A stretch of 64,000 nucleotides of DNA from Yinghuangia sp045039925 (GCA_045039925.1 CP108400.1:744001-808000), one strand, 5' to 3'; shown: positions 9,018-19,396, counted from the stretch's first letter. Notes: generated by a model not told the origin, from the letters alone. Made by a program: numbers and translations.

Positions 9018-11411
9018 TCAGACGTCGGTGGAGCGATGTCGGTGGAGCGATGGAGCCAAGAGCGATGGGACGAGGAACGCTGGCACGAGACTAGCGGGGC
9101 CGCCGCGCCTGCGGTGCTCGGCTCGCAGGGCTTTCGCGATTTCGTCGTGCTGCCGCCAGGCCTCGGCGGCGGCCGCGACCTCCGGGTCGTGCCCCCCATA
9201 GGCGATTTCGTTCACCAGGCGGGCCAGACAAGGGAGTTCCGAAGCTGCGGCAACAAGGTCGCGGCCGTAAGCGCCGACTTCCTCCGGCGTCCGCGACGCC
9301 GGATCCGGCATCCCGTGGCGCGTGAGCGCGCGCACGATTCCCTGCCAGGCCGCCAGCACCTGGAGCGCCGGGCCGACCCGCCTCTCGGCGCGGCGGTGGA
9401 GGAACCCGCTTACCAGTCGGACAAGTTGCCACCCCACGCCGACAAGCAGGAGTGCGGCCACCGCAATAGGCGGCCACAGCCACCACCGTGCTCCCCCACC
9501 ATCGGCAGCGCCACCGCCGGCACTCGGGACGGCGACCGGGGGTTCGTGCGTGGTCGCGATGATCCGGCTGTCCTCGGCCGCGCGCCGCTCCACGGCGCTC
9601 TGCGGTGCCGCGGCGTCCGGCGGCGGAGGAGGCACTTCCGGATTGTCCGCGTCCGCGGCGCCGCCCGAGCCCGCGAGGGCGGTGGGCGTCGGGTGGAACG
9701 GCACCCACCCGTACCCGGCGAACTCGACCTCGGGCCACACCGCGACATCGCCGCCCGACACCTGGAGGGTGCCGTCCGCGGTCCTCGTGCCCTCCCGGAA
9801 GCCGACCGCCAGCCGTGTGGGCAGGCCCAGTTCGCGCGCCAGCACGGCGAATGCGGTGGCGAACTGCTCGGCGGTGCCGCGCTTGTCGGCCAGCAGCTGC
9901 CGCACATGGCGGTACGTGTGCCCGGTGACCTCCGCGTCGACCGTGCCGCCCTCCCGGAGCCAGCGGGCCAGGCGCAGTGCCTGTTGATAGGGGAAACTGG
10001 CTCCCTCGGTGGCGAGTTGGGCCTGCTCGCGCAGGGCATCACGCAGGTCCGGGGCGTCCGGAAGGCCGGTCGTCGCCGGGTCGTCCGTCGTCGGGGCGTA
10101 CTCGACACCGGAGACATCGAGGACCGGGACGCGCGACTGCACCTGATACGTGTCGCCCGGACGAAGCGGCGTCATGGCCGCCACCGCGCCGCTGTCCGGG
10201 TCCACGGCGACCTCGACGGCCGCCGGTCCGACGATGTGTTCCGGCCGGTCCGCGGCCGGCAGCCACACGCCCGGCAGTTCCTGGACCGTCACGCGTTGGT
10301 CCAAGGCTAGGGTGCGCACACGATCGGCGGACGGAACGGCGATGCTGCCGTCGGTCGGGCGCAACCGCTCGGCCGGATACCACGCGGCACCGTCGAACCG
10401 GGTCAACACGGTGAGGCGCCACAGGCGTTCGACATCGGGCGACACAGCGGCGTCTTCGGACGCCCAGACCTGGAACAGCGGGCGGAACGGGTCCTGCAAC
10501 CACGCGGAGACCATGTCGAGCGGGCTGCCCGAGGTGACGCGCACCGTGTCGGGCAGCGGAACGCTGTCGCGCAGGCTGACGGGTGCCCGGTCGCCCACCC
10601 CGCCGACACCCGGTCCGACCAGGCCCGCGACCACGGCCTGCGCGGCCACCAGCGGCACCCCGACCAGTGCCGCGGTACGGGCCCGGCCGGACCCGCCGCG
10701 TGCCAGGGGCCGCCGCCCGCCGCGCCCGCCATGGCCGGGTGCGCGCGCGACCACCAGGACCCCGCAACCGGCGGCGAAGGCCACCGCCGTCGCGCTGTTT
10801 CCGCCCGGTGCCCCCGCCCCCAGCGCGACCCCGAGGGCGAACACCGCGAGCAACGGCACGACCGGCGCCAGGACGGCCCGGGTGCGCACCGCGAGTTCGG
10901 CACTCGCGTACGCCCCCAGCCCCGCCGCCGCGAACGGCAGCACCACCAGCGACCCGTTGTCCTGCACCGGTGGAACCAGCGTCAGGACCCGGTGCGGCGC
11001 GTCGATCAGATCGCCGAAAGCCCGCCACACCAGCGCGGGGGTCGGCGCCGACGACCGGTACAGCAGCAGCCAGCCGGCCAGCCCGGTCGACACGGCCGCC
11101 CCCGTGAAGGTCGCGGCCAGCGCCACGGGCCCGCTCCCCCGGGCGGCGGCCCGGACCGCCCCCGCCGCGGGCGCCACCACCGCGGCCAGCACCGCCGCCA
11201 GGACGACCAGGGCGATCGGGCGCAGCCCGTACACGCGGTGGAAGGCCAACCCCGCGCACACCGCGGGCGCGACGACAGGCAGGACGGCGGTCCACGACGC
11301 GGGCGCGGGAGCCCCGGGCGATGCACCCTTCTCCGCCGCCTGGCCGCCGCCGACCGTGCCGGCGCCCGCCCTCTGGCCGGCCACCGTGCCGACGACGGGC
11401 ACCCCGCTCAC
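9018..11411 (-). CDS. TgpA-like membrane protein with catalytically dead transglutaminase domain
   Basis: A 797-residue polytopic protein: about six membrane segments in the first ~220 residues, an extracytoplasmic transglutaminase-like core (~300-590), another membrane segment (WWLWPPIAVAALLLVGVGW) and a cytoplasmic tail. The fold landmarks are clear (QFATAFAVLARELGLPTRLAVGF; GYGWVPFHPTP). All three catalytic positions are changed: the Cys position is A514 (GTAEQF), the His position A557 (DVAVWPE) and the Asp position H573. It is therefore probably a binding or structural pseudoenzyme. GTG 11411 overlaps the DUF58 stop as GTGA with GAGG upstream, indicating translational coupling. The MoxR-DUF58-TgpA trio is a common bacterial set, here embedded with WXG100. 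Confidence 0.85.
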   Translation of the reverse strand: MSGVPVVGTVAGQRAGAGTVGGGQAAEKGASPGAPAPASWTAVLPVVAPAVCAGLAFHRVYGLRPIALVVLAAVLAAVVAPAAGAVRAAARGSGPVALAATFTGAAVSTGLAGWLLLYRSSAPTPALVWRAFGDLIDAPHRVLTLVPPVQDNGSLVVLPFAAAGLGAYASAELAVRTRAVLAPVVPLLAVFALGVALGAGAPGGNSATAVAFAAGCGVLVVARAPGHGGRGGRRPLARGGSGRARTAALVGVPLVAAQAVVAGLVGPGVGGVGDRAPVSLRDSVPLPDTVRVTSGSPLDMVSAWLQDPFRPLFQVWASEDAAVSPDVERLWRLTVLTRFDGAAWYPAERLRPTDGSIAVPSADRVRTLALDQRVTVQELPGVWLPAADRPEHIVGPAAVEVAVDPDSGAVAAMTPLRPGDTYQVQSRVPVLDVSGVEYAPTTDDPATTGLPDAPDLRDALREQAQLATEGASFPYQQALRLARWLREGGTVDAEVTGHTYRHVRQLLADKRGTAEQFATAFAVLARELGLPTRLAVGFREGTRTADGTLQVSGGDVAVWPEVEFAGYGWVPFHPTPTALAGSGGAADADNPEVPPPPPDAAAPQSAVERRAAEDSRIIATTHEPPVAVPSAGGGAADGGGARWWLWPPIAVAALLLVGVGWQLVRLVSGFLHRRAERRVGPALQVLAAWQGIVRALTRHGMPDPASRTPEEVGAYGRDLVAAASELPCLARLVNEIAYGGHDPEVAAAAEAWRQHDEIAKALRAEHRRRGGPASLVPAFLVPSLLAPSLHRHRSTDV

Positions 11412-12661
11412 CGGGACGCCTCGTGGCGCCAAGCGGTCACCAGCGTCCGCGGATCCTGGATGCGAAGTGTCCGTACCTCCACGGGCAGTCGTTCCTCGAC
11501 CGACGCCCCCGTCGGTCCGGTGCGCACCACGAGCACCCGTTCGAAACGCGCGGTCAGGCGTGCCAGCGCGCCCGCCCCCAACGGTGTGCCGAGGCCGGTC
11601 ACGACGACCAACGTCCCGCCGGTTCGGGCGCGGTCGAGTTCCGCGAATGCCTTCTCCAGCGAACTCCCGTCCGACGCGGGAAGCGTCGCCAGCAGGTCGA
11701 GCAGCCGGTCTGCCCGGGATGCTTGACCCTCGCCGAGTTGCACCGCGCCGCCGTCGGTGGCCACCAGCAGCGGGAACCCGTGCTCCAGCGCCGCGCACGC
11801 CACGGACGCCGCGACGTCGACCGCGAGTTCGGCCGCTTCGGCGCCCTCCGCCCCCGGGTAGGCGGACGTTCGCATGTCGAGCACCACGGCGGTGTGCGGC
11901 AGGCTGGCGTCCACCATCTGACGGACCATCAACTCGCCGGTGCGGGCGCTGGTACGCCAGTGCACGCGCCGCAGGTCGTCCCCCTGCACGTAGCCGCGCA
12001 GCGTGTGGAAGGTCTGACTGCCGTCCTCGGCGCTGTGCGAGTCGGGGCCCTCAATATGGTGCGCCCGCCCCGACGACAGCAGCGGCAACGGGTGTACGCG
12101 CGGCCGCACCATCACCTCGACCGCCGACGCCAGCACGGCCGTTCGCCGCGCCAGACCCGCCGGGTCGCTCCGCACCAGCACGAGCGGCCCGACCCGCACC
12201 ATCCCGCGCCGGGCCGTGGGCACGGCGTACCGCACGGTGTAAGCCGCACCGCGTCGCACCCGTCCGACGGCCACCGCGATCGGCCGCCCGTCGCACCGGT
12301 CTTCGACTGTGACGTGCCGCGACCGCCACGCGTGGCTGACCAGCCGCACCACGCTCTCCGCCGGGTCCCCGCGGGGCAATTTGCCGGGGGTGACGCTCCG
12401 TTGCGCGGTCATGCGCGGGCCCGGGAGCACCCACAGCACCGCGCACAGCACGGCGAGCAGCCCGGTGCCGCCCACGATCACGGCTTCGGCGTAGCCGAGC
12501 GCCCACCCCGCGGCGCACAACGCCGCACTGCCGGACAGGACGCGAACTCCGGTGCCGGTGAGAGGGATTCGGAAGGGTATTCGGAACAGAACTCGGAACA
12601 GAACTCGGACCGGCACCCCGAACGGGATTCGAACCGGGCTTCGGAAGGAGATTGGGGGCAT
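11408..12661 (-). CDS. DUF58 domain-containing membrane protein
   Basis: A 417-residue protein with two N-terminal membrane segments (VLSGSAALCAAGWALGYAEAVIVGG and the following LLAVLCAVLWVLPG) and a DUF58 domain bearing the diagnostic DLRRVHWRTSARTGELMVRQ block. The C-terminal half resembles a von Willebrand A fold. DUF58 proteins are usually encoded next to MoxR ATPases, as here, 7 bp downstream of moxR. The ATG at 12661 adds about 28 residues of tetrapeptide repeat (FRxP/VRIP type) ahead of the usual N-terminus. A start inside or after the repeat is possible, since no good ribosome binding site precedes 12661. The stop overlaps the next start (GTGA). Confidence 0.85.
   Translation of the reverse strand: MPPISFRSPVRIPFGVPVRVLFRVLFRIPFRIPLTGTGVRVLSGSAALCAAGWALGYAEAVIVGGTGLLAVLCAVLWVLPGPRMTAQRSVTPGKLPRGDPAESVVRLVSHAWRSRHVTVEDRCDGRPIAVAVGRVRRGAAYTVRYAVPTARRGMVRVGPLVLVRSDPAGLARRTAVLASAVEVMVRPRVHPLPLLSSGRAHHIEGPDSHSAEDGSQTFHTLRGYVQGDDLRRVHWRTSARTGELMVRQMVDASLPHTAVVLDMRTSAYPGAEGAEAAELAVDVAASVACAALEHGFPLLVATDGGAVQLGEGQASRADRLLDLLATLPASDGSSLEKAFAELDRARTGGTLVVVTGLGTPLGAGALARLTARFERVLVVRTGPTGASVEERLPVEVRTLRIQDPRTLVTAWRHEASR
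12564..12647. repeat. 12-bp tandem array, 7 copies, at the start of the DUF58 gene
   Basis: Seven 12-bp units (for example GGGATTCGGAAG, GGTATTCGGAAC, AGAACTCGGAAC). Read on the minus strand they give tetrapeptide repeats FRSP-VRIP-FGVP-VRVL-FRVL-FRIP-FRIP. The array lies just after the moxR stop and before the conserved part of the DUF58 gene. Confidence 0.85.
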
Positions 12662-12668
12662 CGACGGG

Positions 12669-13706
<1,038 letters not shown>

Positions 13707-13735
13707 GGTGACAGGCTCCGGATCTGTCGGGCGGC

Positions 13736-13825
13736 CCGACCGGCTCTGGTCCGACCGGCTCTGGTCCGACCGGCTCCGGCTTGACCGACCCTGGTGCGAC
13801 CGGTTCCGGCGCGACCGGTTCCGGC
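13736..13825. repeat. 15-bp tandem array, 6 copies, upstream of moxR
   Basis: Six 15-bp units beginning CCGACCGGCTCTGGT (two exact copies, then variants, ending in two exact copies of GCGACCGGTTCCGGC). It fills most of the 142-bp gap between the FN3/SH3 gene and moxR, immediately before the moxR ribosome binding site. Confidence 0.9.
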
Positions 13826-13848
13826 GGAGGTCCCGCGCGCGGGGTCCG

Positions 13849-16524
13849 TCACGTGCACTGCCAGAGCTGGTTCGGCGAGAACTGGCCGCGGTCCGAATTG
13901 GTGGTGCGCACGTACAGGTCGGTCATCCAGCCGGTGACGCCGTTGTAGGTCACGCGGTCCCAGATGGCGCTGGTCGCGCTGCCGTCGTCGCGGGTCGCGG
14001 ATCCGCCCCGGGCCTGGCAGTGCACTTGGATGTTCGGTTCCTGGCCGCCGGGGATGGTGGCGACGATCGCCGCCGAGGTGTTGGGGGCTTGGCGGATCTT
14101 GACCGGCGTGGGGTTGAGCCGGTTGGGGCCGACGGTCAGGGTGCGCGGCGGCGGGGTCAGGTTCAGCGGGGTCGTCGCGGCGGTCCCGCGCCCCGCGGCG
14201 TTCTCCGGGATGACGCGCACCTGGTGGATCCGGCTGTTCTGGAGTCCGGCCACCGTGGTGGTCGTCTGATTCGTGCGCTGCACGGTGCCGTTGAACTCGA
14301 TCCGGTACGTGAGTCCGGCCGCTCCGTTGGCGGGGGCCGCCCGCCACGTGAGCGTGCCGCCGTGCCCGCCTGCCGAGGGGGTGGCCTTGAGCGCGCCGAC
14401 CGCTCCAGGCACCGTGCAGGTCCGGGCGGGCGGCGAGGCCGGTGACGTCGCGGTGCGCCCGCCGGGGTAGTTCGCCACCACGCGGAAGCTGTACGTCTGG
14501 TCGCACGAGCCGGCGCGCACGGTGAACTGGAAGGGGCCGCCGCCGCCGACCGAGCTCTCCGGAGTCACGGTCAGGCCCGCCGAGTTCGCCGGGAGGGAGA
14601 GCGTGTAGCCGGTGGGCCGCACTCCCGAACTGGGCGCGAAGACAAGGCGGATGGCGCCGGGCGTCGAGGTCGCCTGCGGCGTCCCCGGGGGCACGGGCGT
14701 CACCGGCGGGGGCGTGCTGGGCGGCGGAGTGGACGCGGGCGGCCTGCTCGACGTCGCCGGCGCGGGCGACCGGGTCGTCGGGGCAGGTGTCGTCGCGGGG
14801 CGCGTCGGCGCCGGAGGCGGCGCGGGCGCGGTGCTCGGGGCGAGGGTCGTCACGACCGGACCAGGGACCACGGGCGGCGATGCCACCGGAGGCCCGGCGC
14901 TCGGCGCGGTGTTCGGCCCGGTAGCCGTGCCGGGGTTCGCCCCGGGGTTCGTCCCGGGGTTCGTCCCGGGGTTCGGCGGATTGCCCGGTGGGCCCGCCGG
15001 ATCACCGCCGGGTCCGCTGGTCGGGTCCTGGACCGGCGGCACCCCCGATCCCGGGTCCGGGGGCTGGGGGTCGAGGCGTCCGCCGCCGCCGGGCGGGGCT
15101 CCGGTGGTCGTGCCCGGATCCTCGGCCGCGCCGGGTGCGGACACCGGCGGCTGCGCGACACCGGGTTCGCGCGGCGGCTGGCCCGCGGGTGTGCTCCCCT
15201 CGGGCGCCGGGCGGACCGGGCCGCCTCCCTTGTCCACCTGGTGCACCTTGCCGGACGACTGCACGACCACGGCGGCCGCCGACTGCCGGTCGTCCACCCA
15301 GAGCATGTCGCCGCGTACGAAGGCCTCCAGCCCCGGCGACGGCTTGCCGGTCACCGGGATCTGCGCGTCGAGGGCGCCTTTGGAGGTGTCGTACACGATG
15401 ACGCTGCCGGACCGGCGGTCGGGGATGTAGACGCGCGGTCCGAGGACTTGCGGCGGAGCGTACGCCCGCGGCTCGGCACTCGACGACGGCAGCGCGACCG
15501 AGGTCAAGAGCCCCCGGTCGACGTCCACCAGCGCGAGCTGTCCGGTCTCCTGCACCAGCGCCGGGACGATCGAGCCGGGCGTGGTCTCCGGCGTCAGGAC
15601 CGCGCGGTCCTTGGGGAAGTCCGGCGGCAGCTGCACCAGCGGCCCGTTGCCGCCGACGACGGCGACGGTGCCGTCGAGGGGCCTGGTCGCCACGGGCCGG
15701 TCGCCGGCCATCGTGAGGCGCATGCCGGGGTCGGGGGCGCCGAGCAGGACCGGCGCGCCCGGCGTGGGGCCGCGGATCGGGACGACCTGGCCCTTCAGCG
15801 GCAGCGGCACCCACAGCGTGCCGCGGCTGTCGGCCTGCGCGCGCCCGACGGGCTTGCTGCCCAGGTCGACCGGCGCGGACAGGGCCTTGAGTTCGGTGGG
15901 GTCGATCAGTTGCACGGTGCCCTGCTGCTCGTCGACGAGCCAACTGCTGCCGCCGCCGGAGACCAGGCGTACGCCGGGCGCGTGCGTCTCCTGCGCCGCC
16001 ACTTCGAGCCGGGACGGGTCGATCCGGGAGACCGCGCCCGTAGCCTCGTCGTGCACCAGAACCGAGGAGCCGTCCTCGGTGACCTGGATGCCGTGGCCGG
16101 CGGCGCCGGGCAGCGGGACGCGCCCGTCGACCTTGCCGCTCGGTCCGTTGACGTGCGAGACGCTCCCGTCGCCGGAGTTCGGCAGCCAGGCGCCCAGGTT
16201 GCCGAAGCGCGGCAGGCTGTCCGCGGCGCCGACACCGACGACCACGGAGGTACCGGCCAGTGCCAGCACGGCGGTTCCGATGACGTACGCGGTGATCCGG
16301 TCGCGGCGCCGGGCGAGGCGGGACGGGGCGAATCGGGCGAGCCCGCGCGGGGTCGCGGGCGGCGGCGTCGTCGTTCCGCCACCGCCGGAGGCCGCGGGCG
16401 AGCCCGTGGCAGAGCCTCCGCGCCGCCGAGGACGAAGTCCGCCCCGGCGCGGGCCCGGTGGCGGTGCGGAATCGTCCGGCTCCAGGCGCAGCGGGACCAG
16501 GCCGGGCCCGTCGGCATCAGCCAT
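13849..16524 (-). CDS. Membrane-anchored surface protein: beta-propeller, proline-rich linker, two FN3 domains, SH3-like end
   Basis: An 891-residue protein. A basic and proline-rich cytosolic N-terminus (1-77) is followed by one membrane segment (78-100). An extracellular region of repeated four-strand blades (VDGRVPLPGAAGHGIQVTEDG-type, YVTN/propeller-like) reaches to about 410. A Pro/Gly/Thr linker with NPGT repeats follows, then two FN3 domains (~620-790) and a C-terminal SH3-like domain (VKIRQAPNTSAAIVATIPGG, WDRVTYNGVTGWMTDLY). ATG 16524 is chosen because it gives a clean MADADGPG start; ATGs further upstream add atypical sequence. It is the first gene of the minus-strand operon leading to WXG100, so it is probably an envelope component or receptor of the same system. 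That role is inference. Confidence 0.75.
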   Translation of the reverse strand: MADADGPGLVPLRLEPDDSAPPPGPRRGGLRPRRRGGSATGSPAASGGGGTTTPPPATPRGLARFAPSRLARRRDRITAYVIGTAVLALAGTSVVVGVGAADSLPRFGNLGAWLPNSGDGSVSHVNGPSGKVDGRVPLPGAAGHGIQVTEDGSSVLVHDEATGAVSRIDPSRLEVAAQETHAPGVRLVSGGGSSWLVDEQQGTVQLIDPTELKALSAPVDLGSKPVGRAQADSRGTLWVPLPLKGQVVPIRGPTPGAPVLLGAPDPGMRLTMAGDRPVATRPLDGTVAVVGGNGPLVQLPPDFPKDRAVLTPETTPGSIVPALVQETGQLALVDVDRGLLTSVALPSSSAEPRAYAPPQVLGPRVYIPDRRSGSVIVYDTSKGALDAQIPVTGKPSPGLEAFVRGDMLWVDDRQSAAAVVVQSSGKVHQVDKGGGPVRPAPEGSTPAGQPPREPGVAQPPVSAPGAAEDPGTTTGAPPGGGGRLDPQPPDPGSGVPPVQDPTSGPGGDPAGPPGNPPNPGTNPGTNPGANPGTATGPNTAPSAGPPVASPPVVPGPVVTTLAPSTAPAPPPAPTRPATTPAPTTRSPAPATSSRPPASTPPPSTPPPVTPVPPGTPQATSTPGAIRLVFAPSSGVRPTGYTLSLPANSAGLTVTPESSVGGGGPFQFTVRAGSCDQTYSFRVVANYPGGRTATSPASPPARTCTVPGAVGALKATPSAGGHGGTLTWRAAPANGAAGLTYRIEFNGTVQRTNQTTTTVAGLQNSRIHQVRVIPENAAGRGTAATTPLNLTPPPRTLTVGPNRLNPTPVKIRQAPNTSAAIVATIPGGQEPNIQVHCQARGGSATRDDGSATSAIWDRVTYNGVTGWMTDLYVRTTNSDRGQFSPNQLWQCT
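14930..14977. repeat. 12-bp tandem repeat, 4 copies, in a coding linker
   Basis: Four units of CCGGGGTTCGNC. On the minus strand they encode the NPGT/NPGT/NPGA tetrapeptide linker of the propeller-FN3 protein. Confidence 0.85.
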
Positions 16525-16603
16525 AACCTGCCACCCCCGCAGCTGTCGCTCCGAGTGTGCCACGCGCCGGGCCGCCGCAGCGACCCGTGAATCATGCCGA
16601 ACA

Positions 16604-16638
16604 GGCTTACTGCATAACGATGTTGGTTTCAGAAGCAA
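16604..16638 (-). promoter_or_regulatory. Candidate promoter of the minus-strand type VII-like operon
   Basis: On the minus strand TTGCTT (16638-16633) and TATGCA (16616-16611) are separated by 16 nt in an unusually AT-rich patch. This would start transcription near 16604, about 80 nt before the ATG at 16524. Confidence 0.4.
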
Positions 16639-16815
16639 GCGCGCCCGGACAACCAAACCGATGACCGCGCCACCACAGCGCCGATACCCGCCGTCTCCAA
16701 CGCTGTGTCAAAGTCCGCGGCCATGGCCATACGTGTCAATCACGCGTGGCGACCTCCGCTCGGAGGCCGTACCGTGACCGGCCCGGTGACCGACGCTGCT
16801 ACCGGCGCGGAGCGT

Positions 16816-17748
16816 TCACTCCCCGCCGTCGGGGAGCAGGACGATCTTGCCGCGGGTGTGGCCGGTGCGGCTGGCGTCCCAGGCCGCGCGGACCTCGGCG
16901 AGGGGATACGTCGCGGCGACCTCCACCGTCAGCTTCCCCCGGTCCGCCAACTCGGCCAGTTCCGCGAGCTTCGCGCCGTCCGGGCGTACCCAGATCCAGC
17001 TTCCGCCGTGCTGCTCGACCGTGGGGTCCGCGATCGACGCGTGCCGCCCGCCGGGCGCCAGGACGGCCAGCGTGGTGTCCAACTGCCCGCCCACGAAGTC
17101 CGCGACGGCGGTGACGCCTTCGGGGGCGAGGGCGCGGACGCGCTCGACGACGCCGTCCCCGTACGCGACGGGCTCGGCGCCCAGGCCCCGCAGGTAGTCG
17201 TGGTTGCGCTCCGAGGCCGTGCCGATGACCCGCGCGCCCTTCTCGCGCGCGAACTGCACGCCGATGCTGCCGACTCCCCCGGCCGCGCCGTGGATCAGCA
17301 GCACGTCGTCCGGGCCGACGGCCAGGCGCTCCAGGGTGCGCTGCGCGGTCATGCCGGCGAGCGGCAGGCCCGCGGCGGCGGGCCAGTCCAGGCCGGCCGG
17401 CTTGCGCGCCGCGGACCACGCGCTCACCGCGACGAGTTCGGCGTACGTCCCGCCGTGCACCATGTCCTTGCGGGCGTACGCCATCACCTCGTCGCCGACC
17501 TCGAAGTCCGGCGTGTCGGGCCCGCGCGCGACGACCACCCCGGCGACGTCCCAGCCGGGGACCACCGGGAAGACGGCGTCCATCATGCCGTCGAGACCGC
17601 CGGTCATCAGCTTCCAGTCCACCGGGTTGACCCCGGCGGCCCGCACCCGGACCAGGATCTCGCCCGGACCGCACTTGGGATCGGGGACCTCGCCGACGGA
17701 CAGGCCGGAGTCGTCGGTGGCGTAGGCGTTGTAGGTCACGGCTCGCAT
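16816..17748 (-). CDS. Zinc-free MDR oxidoreductase, NADPH:quinone reductase-like
   Basis: A 310-residue medium-chain dehydrogenase/reductase. It has the N-terminal GroES-like domain (MRAVTYNAYATDDSGLSVGEVP, VRVRAAGVNPVDWKLMTGG) and a Rossmann domain with the nucleotide-binding HGAAGGVGSIGVQFAREKGARVIGTAS. The structural zinc cysteines of alcohol dehydrogenases are absent, as in quinone reductases and crystallins. The C-terminal HTRGKIVLLPDGGE is characteristic of this subgroup. It probably reduces quinones or enones with NADPH. Start ATG 17748 has a weak AAGGGG about 12 nt upstream. It appears monocistronic, with 163 bp separating it from the antiporter gene upstream. Confidence 0.88.
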   Translation of the reverse strand: MRAVTYNAYATDDSGLSVGEVPDPKCGPGEILVRVRAAGVNPVDWKLMTGGLDGMMDAVFPVVPGWDVAGVVVARGPDTPDFEVGDEVMAYARKDMVHGGTYAELVAVSAWSAARKPAGLDWPAAAGLPLAGMTAQRTLERLAVGPDDVLLIHGAAGGVGSIGVQFAREKGARVIGTASERNHDYLRGLGAEPVAYGDGVVERVRALAPEGVTAVADFVGGQLDTTLAVLAPGGRHASIADPTVEQHGGSWIWVRPDGAKLAELAELADRGKLTVEVAATYPLAEVRAAWDASRTGHTRGKIVLLPDGGE

Positions 17749-17911
17749 CTGTCGGCATCCCCTTGTCGGTGGTGCGGTCCGCCGGCGGCGAAGCCGGCAC
17801 GGTCGTACTGCTGGTGCAACGAGTCCGGTCGGGCGCAATTCCCGGGTGCCCCAATGTGTCCCGGCAGACGCCGCGGTCGTGCGTGTGGTCCCCGCTCTCC
17901 TCCGGCTCGGG

Positions 17912-19396
17912 TCACAGGCTGATCCAGCCCGCGGCGAGTGCGGTGATCCCGGCGATCGCACCCGCGATCGAGACTGCGAGGAGCGCCAGTTCGGGGCCGG
18001 AGAACAAGCGCCGCCCCTGCTCGCGCCGCGCCATGACGAAGAGGATCGTCGCGGGGGCGTAGACGATGAACGAGACCAGGACGTACTTCATGCCCGCGGC
18101 GTAGAGCAGGAACGCGGTGTAGATCGTGGCGAGGACGCCGACGACGAGGTCGCGGGTGTGCCGGGTGCCGCCGCCGGACGTCCCCGCGCCCGCCCCCGGC
18201 ACCGCCCCTCGTCCCAGGCCCGACTCCGGCACGACGGCGATCTTGACGGCGAACGCGGCGGCCAGCAGGAACGGGATCAGCGACAGGGCGCTGGTCATGT
18301 CGAGGGCGAAGTCGAAGGCGTCGTCGGAGAACAGCGTGACGATCAGGACGACCTGGGTGAGCACCGTGGACATGAGCAGTGCCGCGGTGGGCACGTCCTC
18401 GGCGGTGGCGCGGCCGAGGAACCGCGGCATGTCGTCGTCCTTGGCGGCCACGAAGAGGACTTCGGCCGCCATCAGCGTCCAGGCCAGGTACGCGCCGAGC
18501 ACCGACACGATGAGGCCGACGCTGACGAAGACCTTCCCCCACGTGCCCACCGCGTCCTCGAGGACGCCCGCCATCGACGGCTGGCGCAGGTCGGCGATCT
18601 CGCCCATCGGCATGATGCCGTAGGACACGATCGTGACCGAGGCGAAGACCGCGAAGACGCTGACGAATCCGAGGATCGTCGCCCGTCCGACGTCCTCGCG
18701 ACGCTTGGCGTGCCGGGAGTAGACGCTGGCGCCTTCGACGCCGAGGAAGACGAAGACGGTCGCGAGCATGGTGCCGCGCACCTGGTCGAACAGCGAACCC
18801 GCGTAGTCGGCGCCCGCGACGTTGTCGGCGAAGACCTTCGGGTCGAGGTAGAAGAGCGCGAGGACGATGAAGAACAGGATCGGGACGATCTTGGCGACCG
18901 TCACGATCCGGTTGATCGCCGCGGCCTCCTTGACGCCGCGGCGGATGAGCAGGAAGAAGGCCCACAGCCCGACCGAGGACAGCGCCACCGCCAGGACGGT
19001 GTCGCCGTCGCCGAGGGCGGGTGCGATGGCGCCGATGGTGGACATGATGAGGACCCAGTAGGTCGCGTTGCCCACGCAGGCGCTGGCCCAGTAGCCGAAG
19101 GCCGAGAAGAAGCCGGGGTACTCGCCGAAGCCGGCCTTGGCGTACGCGTACACGCCCGCGTCCAGGTCGGGGCGGCGTACCGCCAGCGTCTGGAACACGA
19201 ACGCGAGCATGAGCATGCCGGTGCCCGCGATGGCCCACGCGATCAGCGCCCCGGTGACCCCGGTCTCCTGCGCGAAGCGGCGCGGCAGGGAGAACACCCC
19301 GGCGCCGACCATGGAGCCGACCACGAGTGCGGTGAGCGTCGGGACGGAGAGTTTCGCCGCGCCGCCTGAATCCTTCGTGGTGTCGGTGCTCGTCAT
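17912..19396 (-). CDS. arcD: APC-family basic amino acid antiporter, ArcD-like (arginine/ornithine)
   Basis: A 494-residue polytopic membrane protein with about 12-13 segments and the APC-family signature at the first helix (LTALVVGSMVGAGVFSLP) and second helix region. It resembles the arginine:ornithine / arginine:agmatine antiporter branch (YjdE/ArcD type). Its divergent partner is arginine deiminase, which supports arginine uptake coupled to ornithine or citrulline export. Start ATG 19396 follows GAAGGA with 5-nt spacing. The gene symbol is functional rather than strictly orthologous, since two unrelated families are called ArcD. Confidence 0.82.
   Translation of the reverse strand: MTSTDTTKDSGGAAKLSVPTLTALVVGSMVGAGVFSLPRRFAQETGVTGALIAWAIAGTGMLMLAFVFQTLAVRRPDLDAGVYAYAKAGFGEYPGFFSAFGYWASACVGNATYWVLIMSTIGAIAPALGDGDTVLAVALSSVGLWAFFLLIRRGVKEAAAINRIVTVAKIVPILFFIVLALFYLDPKVFADNVAGADYAGSLFDQVRGTMLATVFVFLGVEGASVYSRHAKRREDVGRATILGFVSVFAVFASVTIVSYGIMPMGEIADLRQPSMAGVLEDAVGTWGKVFVSVGLIVSVLGAYLAWTLMAAEVLFVAAKDDDMPRFLGRATAEDVPTAALLMSTVLTQVVLIVTLFSDDAFDFALDMTSALSLIPFLLAAAFAVKIAVVPESGLGRGAVPGAGAGTSGGGTRHTRDLVVGVLATIYTAFLLYAAGMKYVLVSFIVYAPATILFVMARREQGRRLFSGPELALLAVSIAGAIAGITALAAGWISL

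Noticed and set aside
9018..11798. 926-residue version of the transglutaminase-fold protein
   Set aside because: The first 129 residues are the DUF58 gene read in another frame. The GTGA overlap at 11411 is the natural start.
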